Source of the DNA: Muricomes intestini
GTDB lineage: Bacteria > Bacillota > Clostridia > Lachnospirales > Lachnospiraceae
NCBI RefSeq assembly: GCF_004346165.1
Contig: NZ_SLZZ01000003.1
Coordinates: 124,001 to 188,000 of the forward strand
DNA length: 64,000 nucleotides
Direction: 5' to 3'
Part shown: piece after piece, positions 32,222-41,872 of the stretch
Layout of the letters: each line of letters opens with the position of its first letter
Numbering within the stretch: position 1 is the first letter of the stretch
Position numbers and translations under genes: made by a program
Notes under the pieces: generated by a model
What the model was told of the DNA's origin: nothing
The model's input: only the letters and a program-made list of their open reading frames with translations
The model's database searches: none

Positions 32222-33964
32222 TCAATGTGCAAATTGACTCTCATATAATTTTTTGTAGAACCCTCCCCGGGCCAGTAATTCTTCATGTCTGCCCTGTTCG
32301 ATGATGTTCCCGTCTTTCATGACTAATATGACATCCGCCTCACGGATGGTAGATAGCCGGTGGGCCACAATAAAGCTGGTCCGCCCTTCCATCATATGCT
32401 GGAAAGCTTCCTGAATCTTGATTTCTGTCCGTGTATCAATAGAAGAGGTTGCTTCGTCGAGAATCAGCATAGGTGGAAGGTTCAGCATAACCCTTGCAAT
32501 ACATAGAAGCTGTTTCTGTCCCTGAGAGAGGTTTCCGCCATCCTCCTGAATAAATGTATCATAGCCATCTTCCATTCTTCTAATAAAACTATGAGCATGT
32601 GCAGCTTTTGCCGCAGCCACAATTTCCTCCCGGGGCGTATGAAGCCGTCCATAGGCAATATTTTCTGCTACCGTCCCTGCTTTCAGCCACGTTTCCTGCA
32701 GCACCATGCCGTAGTTTCCGCGGAGACTGTCCCGGGTTACCTCTCTGATGTCATGGCCGCTGAGGATAATCTGTCCGGCATCCACATCATAAAAGCGCAT
32801 CAGCAGATTAATCAATGTGGTTTTACCGCAGCCGGTTGGTCCCACAATTGCTATTTTCTGTCCCGGCTTAGTTTCCAGATTCAGATGCTTCAAAAGTGGT
32901 ACGTTCTTGTTGTAGGAAAAGGAAACATCTTTTAGACTAAGATTCCCATCTTCTTTCCTTAAAACAGCCGCGCCAGCCGCATCCGGAACCTCTGGAGTCT
33001 CTTCTATAAAATCAAAAACACGTCTGGCACAAGCAAATGCATTCTGCAGCTCCGTCACTACACTGGAAATTTCGTTGAATGGCTTTGTGTACTGATTTGC
33101 ATAGCTCAAAAAAGCTGAAAGCTGCCCTACGGAAATTGCTCCGTGTATGGCGGTAAACGCTCCCACAATGCCAACCCCGGCATAAACAAGACTATTGACA
33201 AACCGGGTGGTAGGATTTGTAACGGAAGAAAAGAAAATTGCCTTCAGACTCACCTTCTGTAATTTTCTATTCACTTCGTCAAATCGTTCCATCGCCCTGT
33301 CACCGTATCCAAAAGCCTGGACCACCTTCTGATTCCCCACCATCTCATCCACAAGAGATGTCATTTCCGCCCTCGTCTCCGACTGTGCCTTGAACATTAC
33401 ATAAGTCCGCCTGGCAATAGAGCTTGCCACAAATAGCGACAGCGGTGTAATCACAATGACAACCAGAGCAATTTTTACATTTATGGAGAGCATGAAAATC
33501 AGTGTTCCCAAGATAGTCACTATTCCTGTAAACAGTTGAGTGAAGCCCATCAGCAGGCCATCTGAAAATTGCTCCACATCCGTAATGATACGGCTGATTA
33601 CCTCACCATACTGATGGCTGTCAACATAACACAGCGGAAGTATCTGCAATTTAGAAAATGCATGAATCCTTATGTCCTTTACTACCCTGTAGGTTATAAT
33701 GTTGTTGCACAGATTCATCAGCCACTGCGCAAGGCTCGTAATAAATATCACCACAGCCAGCACTTTTAAAATGTAAAATATTGCTTCAAAATCTACTCTG
33801 CCTTTTCCAATCACAAAATCAACCGCATCTCCTGTAAGAATGGGTGCATACAATGTAAGGGTAACTGAAATCAGAGCAAACACCAATGAAAGTATCATAT
33901 AGGGCAAATAGGGCTTAATTAAAAGTAAAATCTTCTTTGTCGTTTCGTCTTTTTTACCTGACAT
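32222..33964 (-). CDS. ABC exporter half-transporter, second subunit
   Basis: A 580-residue fusion of a six-helix exporter domain (about 20-310) and an ATPase: Walker A GPTGCGKTTLINLL, signature LSQGQKQLLCIARVML, Walker B MLILDEATSSID with the catalytic Glu present, and IVAHRLSTI. In heterodimeric exporters of this type (BmrCD/LmrCD), one site is degenerate; here the degenerate motifs lie in the partner. The ATG at 33964 follows the partner's stop by one base, with GGAGGTG as ribosome site. Substrate unknown (drug, lipid or peptide). Confidence 0.93.
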   Translation of the reverse strand: MSGKKDETTKKILLLIKPYLPYMILSLVFALISVTLTLYAPILTGDAVDFVIGKGRVDFEAIFYILKVLAVVIFITSLAQWLMNLCNNIITYRVVKDIRIHAFSKLQILPLCYVDSHQYGEVISRIITDVEQFSDGLLMGFTQLFTGIVTILGTLIFMLSINVKIALVVIVITPLSLFVASSIARRTYVMFKAQSETRAEMTSLVDEMVGNQKVVQAFGYGDRAMERFDEVNRKLQKVSLKAIFFSSVTNPTTRFVNSLVYAGVGIVGAFTAIHGAISVGQLSAFLSYANQYTKPFNEISSVVTELQNAFACARRVFDFIEETPEVPDAAGAAVLRKEDGNLSLKDVSFSYNKNVPLLKHLNLETKPGQKIAIVGPTGCGKTTLINLLMRFYDVDAGQIILSGHDIREVTRDSLRGNYGMVLQETWLKAGTVAENIAYGRLHTPREEIVAAAKAAHAHSFIRRMEDGYDTFIQEDGGNLSQGQKQLLCIARVMLNLPPMLILDEATSSIDTRTEIKIQEAFQHMMEGRTSFIVAHRLSTIREADVILVMKDGNIIEQGRHEELLARGGFYKKLYESQFAH

Positions 33965-33965
33965 A

Positions 33966-35723
33966 TCAGCGCACCTCCTCCTTTGACATCTGTGAATAGC
34001 AGATTTCCCGATATACCGGACAGTCCTCCAAAAGTTCTTCATGAATTCCATAACCGGCTATCTCCCCATCATCCAGCACAATAATCCTGTCTGTATACCG
34101 GATGGACGCCGCCCGCTGGGAAACGATAAAGACAGTCATTCCCGAGGTGTCCTCAGAAAGAGATTTCCGAAGTCTATAGTCCGTAGCAAAATCCAGTGCC
34201 GATGCACTGTCGTCCAAGATCAACACCTGTGGCTGCCTTACCAGTGCCCTTGCAATTGTCAGACGCTGCCGCTGCCCTCCGGAAAGGTTTTTTCCACCTT
34301 CGCTGATTATCGTGTCAAGACCTGACTGCCTGGACTCCACAATTTCAAGTGCCTGCGCTGTTTTCAATGCAGCAAAAATCTCGCCATCCGTGGCGTCAGC
34401 CTTTCCCATCTGCATATTCTGACGGATTGTTCCATGAAACAGAACCGCCTTTTGCGGAACAATTCCTACCTTGCCCCTTAAAATATCCATTCTCCATTCT
34501 TTTACATTCACACCATTCACAAGTACACTGCCCTCTGATGTGTCGTAAAATCTTGGAATCAGATTCACAAGAGTGCTTTTCCCGCTGCCTGTTCCCCCTA
34601 TAATGCCGATAGTCTCTCCGGCATATGCCCGAAAAGTGATATTTGACAAAGCCGGCTCCTGGCTGTTCTGGTAGTAAAAAGTAACATTTTGCATTTCTAC
34701 CCTGGCCGATTCCTGCTGTTCTTCACTGGCCTCTTCTCTTCCTTCAGCGGTTCCGTCCTTAATCCCTGGTTTTAAATCAAAGACTTCATTAATTCTGCCG
34801 GCAGATGCCATTGCCTTTGTAAAAGAAATAATCAGATTTGCAATCATTACCAAAGCCAGCAGAATCTGGCTCATATAATTCACAAGGGCAATGACCTCAC
34901 CCTGTGTAATTCTCCCTACATTTACCGCGCCCCCTCCGTACCAGACAACCGCAATAATCCCCAAATTTACAAATACATAAGTGATAGGATTCAATAATGC
35001 CGATATCCTGCCGACCTTCAATTGAAGCTGCATTAAGCTGCTGCTCTTCTCTTCGTACTCCTGCATTTCCTGATTTTGTGTCCGAAAAGCCCGTATCACA
35101 CGGATACCCGCCAGATTTTCCCTTGTGGAAAGCAGCACCTGGTCAAGTCTCTTCTGTACCTTTTTATACAGAGGAATTGTCAGCATCATAATTCCATAAA
35201 TGACAAAGGCAAGCAGGGGTACCGCTATCAAAAATATAACTGCAGTCTTCACATCTATGGTAAAAGCCATAATCATAGCTCCCACTACAATAAATGGTGA
35301 TCTCAGAAATAATCTTAACACCATATTCACCCCTGTCTGCACCTGATTGATATCACTGGTAATACGTACCACAAGAGTGGAACTTCCGGCCCTATCAATC
35401 TCCCCGTAAGACAGTTGCTGAATATGGTGAAACATAGCATGGCGCAGTGCTGTTCCGAATCCTACCGCCGCCTTTGCCGCAAAATATTGTGCAGTTAAGG
35501 ATGATGCAAGTCCCAGCACGCCGAATATAACCAGAATGCCTCCCAGTTTCCATATATAAGAAACATCCTGATTTTTTATCCCTACATCTATAATCCGGGC
35601 CATTACAAGCGGCACAATCAATTCAAATGTAGCTTCAAGCATTTTAAACAGTGGTGCAAAAACGCTTTCTTTTTCATATCCCCGCAGAAAATGTAATAAT
35701 TTCCTCACATTTTTTTCCTCCAT
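33966..35723 (-). CDS. ABC exporter half-transporter, first subunit (degenerate catalytic site)
   Basis: A 585-residue exporter-type ABC protein with six N-terminal helices and an ATPase domain: Walker A GGTGSGKSTLVNLI, signature LSGGQRQRLTIARALV, Walker B VLILDDSASALD. The residue after Walker B Asp is Asp where a catalytic Glu is expected, and the switch is VSQRAAS with Gln in place of His. Both changes are usual for the non-hydrolysing subunit of a heterodimeric exporter. It forms a two-gene operon with the next gene. Confidence 0.93.
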   Translation of the reverse strand: MEEKNVRKLLHFLRGYEKESVFAPLFKMLEATFELIVPLVMARIIDVGIKNQDVSYIWKLGGILVIFGVLGLASSLTAQYFAAKAAVGFGTALRHAMFHHIQQLSYGEIDRAGSSTLVVRITSDINQVQTGVNMVLRLFLRSPFIVVGAMIMAFTIDVKTAVIFLIAVPLLAFVIYGIMMLTIPLYKKVQKRLDQVLLSTRENLAGIRVIRAFRTQNQEMQEYEEKSSSLMQLQLKVGRISALLNPITYVFVNLGIIAVVWYGGGAVNVGRITQGEVIALVNYMSQILLALVMIANLIISFTKAMASAGRINEVFDLKPGIKDGTAEGREEASEEQQESARVEMQNVTFYYQNSQEPALSNITFRAYAGETIGIIGGTGSGKSTLVNLIPRFYDTSEGSVLVNGVNVKEWRMDILRGKVGIVPQKAVLFHGTIRQNMQMGKADATDGEIFAALKTAQALEIVESRQSGLDTIISEGGKNLSGGQRQRLTIARALVRQPQVLILDDSASALDFATDYRLRKSLSEDTSGMTVFIVSQRAASIRYTDRIIVLDDGEIAGYGIHEELLEDCPVYREICYSQMSKEEVR

Positions 35724-35783
35724 ATCACTTTCATTAACAATAGAATTGTAACAGACAATCCTTCTGCTGTAAATGTCCTGCCG

Positions 35784-35811
35784 GATTCCAGCTGATAGCT
35801 AAACTGTTACA
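35784..35811. repeat. Repeat family C, solitary end (copy 3)
   Basis: GATTCCAGCTGATAGCTAAACTGTTAC resembles the right end of the 17912-18112 element (GAATCGAGCTGATGGCTAACTGTTAC); no left end is nearby. It lies directly before a short B repeat, so two families are adjacent here. Confidence 0.55.
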
Positions 35812-35827
35812 GCTTGCTTGATGCTCT

Positions 35828-35875
35828 GATACCTGCGGATTGCTACGCACTTTGTGCTCCCGCAATCCTGGTATC
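35828..35875 (+). repeat. Repeat family B, short form, copy 2
   Basis: 48 bp from GATACC to GGTATC with the nested hairpin GGATTGC-GCAC / GTGC-GCAATCC. Nearly the reverse complement of 30813-30860, and like the first 40 bases of the long B copies. Confidence 0.8.
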
Positions 35876-35884
35876 ATAAAAGTA

Positions 35885-35913
35885 TTGACTTTTTATTCAC
35901 AAAATAATATTGT
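35885..35913 (+). promoter_or_regulatory. Promoter of the MacAB-like operon
   Basis: TTGACT (35885-35890), 17 bases, TATTGT (35908-35913), about 40 bases upstream of the ATPase ribosome site. Confidence 0.55.
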
Positions 35914-35960
35914 ATTATTTAAGTAATACAGATATACTATTAAATACGGAGGTATCTTTC

Positions 35961-36662
35961 ATGGAATCGCTCATCAAAATTGAGAACATACATAAAATCT
36001 ATAACCCCGGTGAAAATGAAGTCCGCGCATTGGACGGTATTGACCTGAGTATTCAAAAGGGTGAATTCGTAGCAATCATTGGACACTCCGGGTCTGGAAA
36101 ATCTACGCTTATGAATATGCTGGGCTGCCTGGATGTTCCAACCTCAGGAAAATATTACCTGAAAGGGCACGATGTTTCGCAATTGACGGACAATCAATTA
36201 TCAGAAATCCGCAATGAAGAAATCGGTTTTATTTTTCAAGGCTTCAATCTGGTCGCAAACCTGGATGCTGTGGGGAATGTAGAGCTCCCCCTCATTTACC
36301 GCGGACTCGGGAAGCAGAAGCGCCGCAGAATTGCTGTGGAAGCTCTAAAAAAAGTAGGCCTGGGTACCCGGCTTAAGCACAAGCCCAATGAACTGTCCGG
36401 CGGGCAGCAGCAGAGAGTTGCTGTTGCACGTGCCATTGCTGCCCAGCCGCCAATCGTATTGGCAGATGAGCCTACAGGCAACCTGGATACAAAGTCTACA
36501 AAAGAAATTATGGAAATACTAAAAGGACTTCACCGGGGAGGGCGCACCGTTATCATCATCACACACGATGATGATATTGCTGCTCAAGTCAACCGGATTG
36601 TCCGCATCGTTGACGGCCGCGTAGAAAACGACTATCTAAATGAAGAAAGGGAGGATGCATAA
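35961..36662 (+). CDS. MacB/LolD-type ABC ATPase
   Basis: A 233-residue ATPase of the MacB N-terminal/LolD family: [20 protein letters not shown], Walker [35 protein letters not shown], Walker [13 protein letters not shown]. It powers a MacB-like permease encoded two genes downstream, with an adaptor in between. The ATG at 35961 follows ACGGAGG; the frame opens 51 bases earlier without support. These tripartite-like systems in Gram-positives export antimicrobial peptides, antibiotics or lipid-linked molecules. Confidence 0.93.
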   Translation: MESLIKIENIHKIYNPGENEVRALDGIDLSIQKGEFVAIIGHSGSGKSTLMNMLGCLDVPTSGKYYLKGHDVSQLTDNQLSEIRNEEIGFIFQGFNLVANLDAVGNVELPLIYRGLGKQKRRRIAVEALKKVGLGTRLKHKPNELSGGQQQRVAVARAIAAQPPIVLADEPTGNLDTKSTKEIMEILKGLHRGGRTVIIITHDDDIAAQVNRIVRIVDGRVENDYLNEEREDA

Positions 36663-36663
36663 T

Positions 36664-38394
36664 ATGTTTTCCAAGAAGAAAAGGGAACAAGATAAAGATT
36701 TAGACACCATTATCACAGAGACTCTGGAGGAGGATGCAGTTCATGATGAAGATTCCTATGAGCTGGAAGACAGTGGAGCAGCCAACCCACCCAGAAAAAA
36801 GCTGCCCGGCTGGGTTATTATTCCAGTAATCGCAGTCCTGGCTGTTATCATTATTGCAGTCTCCTTCCTTTCTAAGGGAAACGACAGCGGGAAAGGCACT
36901 CCCCTTCAGGTTTCAAAGGTGACCACAGGGGACGTCCGCGAAATATACAACGCAAGCGGTAAAATTGAAAGCGAAAATACAAAAACATATTATTCTCCCG
37001 TTACTGCTCCTATTGCAAAATGCAATGCTGTCGTGGGAAATGCCGTGAAATCGGGAGAGCTTTTAGTTTCATTTGACACAACCAATCTGGAGCGCGACAA
37101 CCAACAGGCTCAGCTGACACTGAAGTCCAGCCTGAACAGTTCCCTTGTTGCAAAGGCGCAAAATGCAAAGGCCATCGATGCAGCAAACGCAGCAAATACA
37201 CAGGCTGCGGAGCAGGCAAATCAACTGGCTGATAAGGTAAATGAATTGGCAGCACAGGTGGATGCGGCATATGCAAAATATCAGGAAAATTTGGCCGCTG
37301 CGGAGGCGGCAGCCCCCGATCAGGCTAAATTGAAAGCAGAAATTGTAGCACAACAGAATATAATACAGATAAACGATGCTGTTATTCAGAAAATTACCGA
37401 TAGTTATGGCAATAACTTTCCGGATTTAGATGCTGCATTGGCAAAGCCCGATGAAGAAAAGAATAATGATGATCTGGCAATAATTCAATATCACGAGGCC
37501 AAAACTGAGATTGCAAAGGCTAATGAAATAATAAATAAGATCACCCCCCAAATTAAAGACGGCCCTGTCGACGATGCCGGTTACAATGAACTCAATGCCC
37601 AGCTGGAGACTGTCTACGCCCAATGGGAAGCTGCCTACAATGCGGCATCTGCCCCCTCTGCGGATACGGGTATGTCTTCCGCCGAACTGGAAGGCCTGGT
37701 CATCAGTGACAATCTGGCTGAGCTGACAGCGCTGTCTCCTGCTGAGCTAGTAGCAAAGGGTAAGGAGGGGATGGCCGCCGACATGGACGGGGTTATTGCT
37801 TCCGTAGGTCTTTTGGAGACCAATACGGCAACTCAGGGAATGGCTATGTTTACAGTTGCCAGCACGGAAAAGGTGCGGGTAAAAATTGAAGTGTCACCCG
37901 ATGATTATGATAAGATAAAAGTTGGAAATAAAGCGGAAATTACTATCGGGCAATACAAATATCAAGGCACGCTGACCAAAGTCAACAAAATTGCACTTAA
38001 CAACGAAAAGGGCAATCCAGTCATCGGCGCCGAAATACACATCGACAATCCTGATGAGAATGTCTGCATCGGTGCTGCCGCAAAGATTTCCATGACCGTA
38101 GCTGAATCCAGTGATGTTCTTCTCGTTCCGACTGAAGTAATCAACACCTCCTCCGAAGGTGACTTTGTGTACGTCATCAAGGATGGGATTGTAAAGAAAA
38201 AACCGGTCGAGCTTGGAACCGCATCTACGACTAAGATTGAGGTGAAGAGTGGCTTGAAAAAGGGCGACCAGGTTGTAAATGACCTAAACGTAGACATTAA
38301 GGACGGGATGAAGGCCACTGCCTCGGAGAAGAAAAACACGGACACCGCACAAAAGGAGACGGAGTCACCCGTTTCGGTAAATGTGACAAATTGA
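36664..38394 (+). CDS. HlyD/MacA-type efflux adaptor (membrane fusion protein)
   Basis: A 576-residue membrane-anchored extracytoplasmic protein. An acidic N-terminal tail is followed by one membrane helix (WVIIPVIAVLAVIIIAVSFL, about 45-65). Then come a barrel-sandwich half (YYSPVTAPIAKCNAVVGNAV), a long Ala-rich coiled coil (about 130-340), the beta-barrel (RVKIEVSPDDYDKIKVGNKA) and a membrane-proximal end. The hairpin is unusually long and Ala/Gln/Asn-rich. The ATG at 36664 has GGGAGG 9 bases upstream and follows the ATPase stop by one base. Confidence 0.88.
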   Translation: MFSKKKREQDKDLDTIITETLEEDAVHDEDSYELEDSGAANPPRKKLPGWVIIPVIAVLAVIIIAVSFLSKGNDSGKGTPLQVSKVTTGDVREIYNASGKIESENTKTYYSPVTAPIAKCNAVVGNAVKSGELLVSFDTTNLERDNQQAQLTLKSSLNSSLVAKAQNAKAIDAANAANTQAAEQANQLADKVNELAAQVDAAYAKYQENLAAAEAAAPDQAKLKAEIVAQQNIIQINDAVIQKITDSYGNNFPDLDAALAKPDEEKNNDDLAIIQYHEAKTEIAKANEIINKITPQIKDGPVDDAGYNELNAQLETVYAQWEAAYNAASAPSADTGMSSAELEGLVISDNLAELTALSPAELVAKGKEGMAADMDGVIASVGLLETNTATQGMAMFTVASTEKVRVKIEVSPDDYDKIKVGNKAEITIGQYKYQGTLTKVNKIALNNEKGNPVIGAEIHIDNPDENVCIGAAAKISMTVAESSDVLLVPTEVINTSSEGDFVYVIKDGIVKKKPVELGTASTTKIEVKSGLKKGDQVVNDLNVDIKDGMKATASEKKNTDTAQKETESPVSVNVTN

Positions 38395-38410
38395 GAAAAG
38401 AGGATATAAC

Positions 38411-39649
38411 ATGGGACAGTTTTTAGAATATGTAAAAATGGCTCTTGACAACATCCGTTCCAATAAAGGCCGCTCCTTTTTGACCATGCTGGGCATCATT
38501 ATCGGCATCACTTCTGTTGTCACTATTGTTTCCATCGGAAACGGCCTGAAAAAGGACGTAGTGGATGCTTCAAATGAGCAGAACAATACTGTCACCGTAC
38601 AGGCAAATACGGATGTGGTTTCCGATCCAAACAGCATTACCGGAGATGATATTGCTTTTTTAAGAACTTCTCTGGATGAATCGGTACAGAGTGTATCTGC
38701 TTATACGCAAACCTCCGGGACCATTGACACCCGCAAAGGGAGCTTTGATGCGTATATCTGGCTGGCGACACCGGATTATGAAAATGCGCAGTATACTGAG
38801 CCCCTGGTAAAAGGAAAGTACTTTACAGACAACGACGTAGCTAACGCAAATATGGTGTGCGTAATTGATGAACTGACGGCCTTATATTTATTTGGAAATA
38901 CAGATGTCATAGGCATGAGTGTTGAACTTAAAGTTGACAGCAGTATACAGAATGTAAATATTATAGGTATTCGCAAAACTTCACAGGAAATGATGGAGGC
39001 CGAAAAGCAATATCAGGCCATGGGGATGGATAAAAGCATCAGCCTGGAAATGCCTTTCACAGTTTCCAATGCCTTTGGAAATCCTATTGAGGCATTTCCA
39101 GCTGTTTCTATCACTGCATATGATAAAGAGCAGGCAGCAAGCGTTGCAAAAAATGCGGTTCAAATATTAAATTCCAGGCACCAGAACCTGGGGGACTCAC
39201 CATTTATACAACAGAAACCCATGGACTTCTCGGATATGTTCGGCTCCATTATGGACGGAGTCACCGCATTTGTCGCTCTGGTTGCAGGCATCTCTCTTGT
39301 TGTAGGGGGAATCGGTGTTATGAACATTATGCTTGTATCCGTTACCGAGCGCACCCGGGAAATCGGTATCCGCAAGGCACTGGGTGCTAAAACCGGTTCT
39401 ATTGTGGCTCAGTTTCTCTGTGAGTCCGCAATCATTTCAGGGATGGGCGGAATTATAGGTATCATACTGGGGGCCGCACTGACAGCGCTCATTACCGCTC
39501 TCGGTGTAGGCGGAATCAAAGCGCAGCTTTCATTCCCGGCTATTTTAGTAGCCACAATCTTCTCATGCAGCGTCGGAATTGTATTTGGAATCTATCCTGC
39601 CAGGAAGGCAGCAAAATTAAGTCCGATTGAAGCATTGCGTAGAATGTGA
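38411..39649 (+). CDS. MacB-like ABC permease (FtsX domain)
   Basis: A 412-residue permease: N-terminal helix within SFLTMLGIIIGITSVVTIVS, a large extracellular MacB core domain (about 55-270), then three C-terminal helices forming the FtsX module with VGGIGVMNIMLVSVTERTRE and IGIRKALGAKTGSIVAQFL. It completes the three-gene operon (ATPase, adaptor, permease), 16 bases after the adaptor. Confidence 0.94.
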   Translation: MGQFLEYVKMALDNIRSNKGRSFLTMLGIIIGITSVVTIVSIGNGLKKDVVDASNEQNNTVTVQANTDVVSDPNSITGDDIAFLRTSLDESVQSVSAYTQTSGTIDTRKGSFDAYIWLATPDYENAQYTEPLVKGKYFTDNDVANANMVCVIDELTALYLFGNTDVIGMSVELKVDSSIQNVNIIGIRKTSQEMMEAEKQYQAMGMDKSISLEMPFTVSNAFGNPIEAFPAVSITAYDKEQAASVAKNAVQILNSRHQNLGDSPFIQQKPMDFSDMFGSIMDGVTAFVALVAGISLVVGGIGVMNIMLVSVTERTREIGIRKALGAKTGSIVAQFLCESAIISGMGGIIGIILGAALTALITALGVGGIKAQLSFPAILVATIFSCSVGIVFGIYPARKAAKLSPIEALRRM

Positions 39650-39705
39650 TATTATTTATAAATAACACTTAGTTTAAAAATCAAAACATCGAGGAGGGTT
39701 TTTGC

Positions 39706-40086
39706 ATGAAAAAACGAAGCACATTATTAAAAGTATTATCGATTATCCTAATTGTCCTGGGGGCTTTCAGCCTAATCTCCAGCATCATTGCGGTCGCTGC
39801 CGGCAGAATGGTCCCTGAGGAAACTTATGCTTCTCTGGGAGTAGCGGCACCAACTACCTTTAGCTATATTCTGTCTTTTGTCGGCTCCTTTATTTTCTTA
39901 ATTTCGGGTATCATGGGGATAGTCTACAAATCCAAACAATCCGTACTCATTATGGGGATTTTACTGGCTGTATATTATATTTTCAATATTATATATTCAG
40001 CTACAATCGCGTCATTTTCCGCGCTCAGTCTGATTGATCTGATATTCCCCATTCTCTATCTCTGGGGCTGGTATCAGTCTAATTAG
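39706..40086 (+). CDS. Small four-helix membrane protein
   Basis: A 126-residue hydrophobic protein with four membrane segments (LLKVLSIILIVLGAFSLISS; TFSYILSFVGSFIFLISGIM; VLIMGILLAVYYIFNII; IDLIFPILYLWGW). I do not recognise a named function; such proteins are widespread in Lachnospiraceae. GAGGAGG lies 7-8 bases before the ATG. It is 56 bases after the MacB-like permease and may be cotranscribed with it. A long B repeat follows. Confidence 0.75.
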   Translation: MKKRSTLLKVLSIILIVLGAFSLISSIIAVAAGRMVPEETYASLGVAAPTTFSYILSFVGSFIFLISGIMGIVYKSKQSVLIMGILLAVYYIFNIIYSATIASFSALSLIDLIFPILYLWGWYQSN

Positions 40087-40103
40087 AACAGTTATATGAT
40101 GTT

Positions 40104-40280
40104 GGGGTCAAAAGGTATTTTGCCCCTTGATACCTACGGATTGCTACGCACTTTGTGCTCCCGCAATCCTAAAAACATTCGAAATCCGCCCTGCTCGGGC
40201 TACTTTCTCATGTTTTGCGGGTCCCAAAGTCATGCTTTTTCATGCAAGCATGAAACGCATGACCTTTTGACCCTGGTATC
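40104..40280 (+). repeat. Repeat family B, long form, copy 3
   Basis: About 177 bp. Outer inverted ends GGGTCAAAAGGT and ACCTTTTGACCC; then GATACCTACGGATTGC with nested hairpin, a conserved CATTCGAAATCCGCCC, GGGCTACTTTCTCATG, CATGCTTTTTCATG, and a final GGTATC. It takes up most of the gap between two genes and has no coding frame. Confidence 0.85.
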
Positions 40281-40320
40281 GTTATATTAATTTTCAAATG
40301 AACCAAGAAAGGATATTATC

Positions 40321-40872
40321 ATGGACGAGATACACGTAAGCAAAGAACATTTTACAAGTAAACCGGACTGCTCGAACCGCACAGACAAGGAGGCAAAAAC
40401 TTATGACCTGCTGGACAAACTGCATATTCCATACGAAGGTGTAGATCACGATGTTGCCCCCACAATTGAGGCGTGCAGAGCTATAGAGGATGAACTTGGA
40501 ATTCTTCCCTGCAAAAATCTGTTTCTGAGAAATCGTCAGAAAACCACATTTTTTCTTCTTTTGATGCCGGGGGACAAAAAGTTTTTAACAAAGGATTTAT
40601 CCAGCCAGTTGAATATTTCCAGGCTTTCCTTTGCAGAGCCTGAGTTTATGGAAGAATTTCTGAACCTCACACCGGGCTCTGTCAGCGTGCTGGGACTTAT
40701 GAATGACAGGGACTGGGACGTTGACCTTCTGATTGATAAAGAATTACTTGAAAGCGAATATCTAGGCTGCCATCCTTGTATGAACACATCCACCCTGAAA
40801 ATAAAAACCGAAGATATTCTGAAAAAATTTTTAAAACATACCGGCCACCGCTACACTATTGTCACACTTTAA
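40321..40872 (+). CDS. YbaK/ProX-family aminoacyl-tRNA deacylase (PrdX-like)
   Basis: A 183-residue member of the prolyl-tRNA synthetase editing-domain (INS) superfamily, closest in pattern to stand-alone ProXp-ala/PrdX proteins: HIPYEGVDHDVAPTIEACRA, the catalytic-pocket CKNLFLRNRQKTTFFLLLMP (Lys) and the end segment GCHPCMNTSTLKIKTEDIL. These enzymes clear mischarged Ala-tRNA(Pro) or Cys-tRNA(Pro). Cytoplasmic. It lies upstream of carbamate kinase with a 69-base gap. Confidence 0.85.
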   Translation: MDEIHVSKEHFTSKPDCSNRTDKEAKTYDLLDKLHIPYEGVDHDVAPTIEACRAIEDELGILPCKNLFLRNRQKTTFFLLLMPGDKKFLTKDLSSQLNISRLSFAEPEFMEEFLNLTPGSVSVLGLMNDRDWDVDLLIDKELLESEYLGCHPCMNTSTLKIKTEDILKKFLKHTGHRYTIVTL

Positions 40873-40941
40873 CGTTGATTTTTGATTTAGAAAATACTAT
40901 ACTTGCTAATGTAAATCTTTGAAAAAACAGAGGGCACGCAT

Positions 40942-41871
40942 ATGAAAAAAAGAGTCGTCGTTGCACTGGGACACCGGGCACTGGGAACCACCCTTCCCGA
41001 ACAGATGGTGGCTGTAAATAAAACAGCAAAATCCATTGCAGATCTGATTGAGGAAGGCTACCAGGTCGCCATAACCCACAGCAATGCACCACAGGTAGGC
41101 ATGATACACACTGCCATGAACGAATTTGGCAAGACCCATGACAATTACACCTCCGCTCCCATGTCCGTATGCTCCGCAATGAGTCAGGGGTATATCGGAT
41201 ATGATTTGCAGAATGGAATCCGCGAAGAACTTCTGAACCGCGGTATTTACCGCACGGTCAGCACCGTTCTCACCCAGGTAATCGTGGATCCTTATGATGA
41301 AGCATTCTACACTCCCACAAAAGTCCTAGGACGTTACATGACTGCTGAAGAAGCTGAGGAAGAACGCAGGAAAGGAAATTATGTAGTAGAAGAACCGGGC
41401 AAAGGTTTCCGCCGTGTCGTAGCTGCACCCAACCCAGTACAAATAGTCGAATTGGATGCCGTAAAGGCTCTTCTGGATGCAGACCAGCTTGTAATCGCAT
41501 GCGGAGGCGGCGGTATACCCGTTTTGGAACAGGACAATCACCTTAAGGGTGCCAGTGCTGTCATAGAAAAGGATTTAGCTGCCGGGAAACTGGCAGAAGG
41601 AATTGATGCAGATAAACTGATTATCCTGACGAGCGTAGAGCAGGTCTGCATCAACCTGGGGCATCCGGATGAAGAAAAACTGGGAGAGATTACTGTAGAG
41701 CAGGCAAAGAAGTACATGGAAGAAGGACATTTCGGCATTTATAATATGCTTCCTAAATTCCGTGCTGCAGTAGAATTCATAGAACAACGTGACGGCAGAA
41801 GTGCTCTTATAACCTCTTTTGATAAAGTAAAGGATGGGATTAAGGGCAGAGCCGGAACTATTATAGAATAA
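40942..41871 (+). CDS. arcC: Carbamate kinase
   Basis: A 309-residue enzyme that makes ATP from carbamoyl phosphate and ADP, the last step of arginine deiminase-type or purine/allantoin fermentation. VVALGHRALGTTLPEQM shows the family's N-terminal phosphate loop in a variant form (GGNAL replaced by GHRAL). The ITHSNAPQVG, VLTQVIVDPYDEAF, VIACGGGGIPV and TSVEQVCINLG segments are standard. No arginine deiminase or carbamoyltransferase gene is adjacent. A family A palindrome begins 2 bases after the stop. Confidence 0.93.
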   Translation: MKKRVVVALGHRALGTTLPEQMVAVNKTAKSIADLIEEGYQVAITHSNAPQVGMIHTAMNEFGKTHDNYTSAPMSVCSAMSQGYIGYDLQNGIREELLNRGIYRTVSTVLTQVIVDPYDEAFYTPTKVLGRYMTAEEAEEERRKGNYVVEEPGKGFRRVVAAPNPVQIVELDAVKALLDADQLVIACGGGGIPVLEQDNHLKGASAVIEKDLAAGKLAEGIDADKLIILTSVEQVCINLGHPDEEKLGEITVEQAKKYMEEGHFGIYNMLPKFRAAVEFIEQRDGRSALITSFDKVKDGIKGRAGTIIE

Positions 41872-41872
41872 T

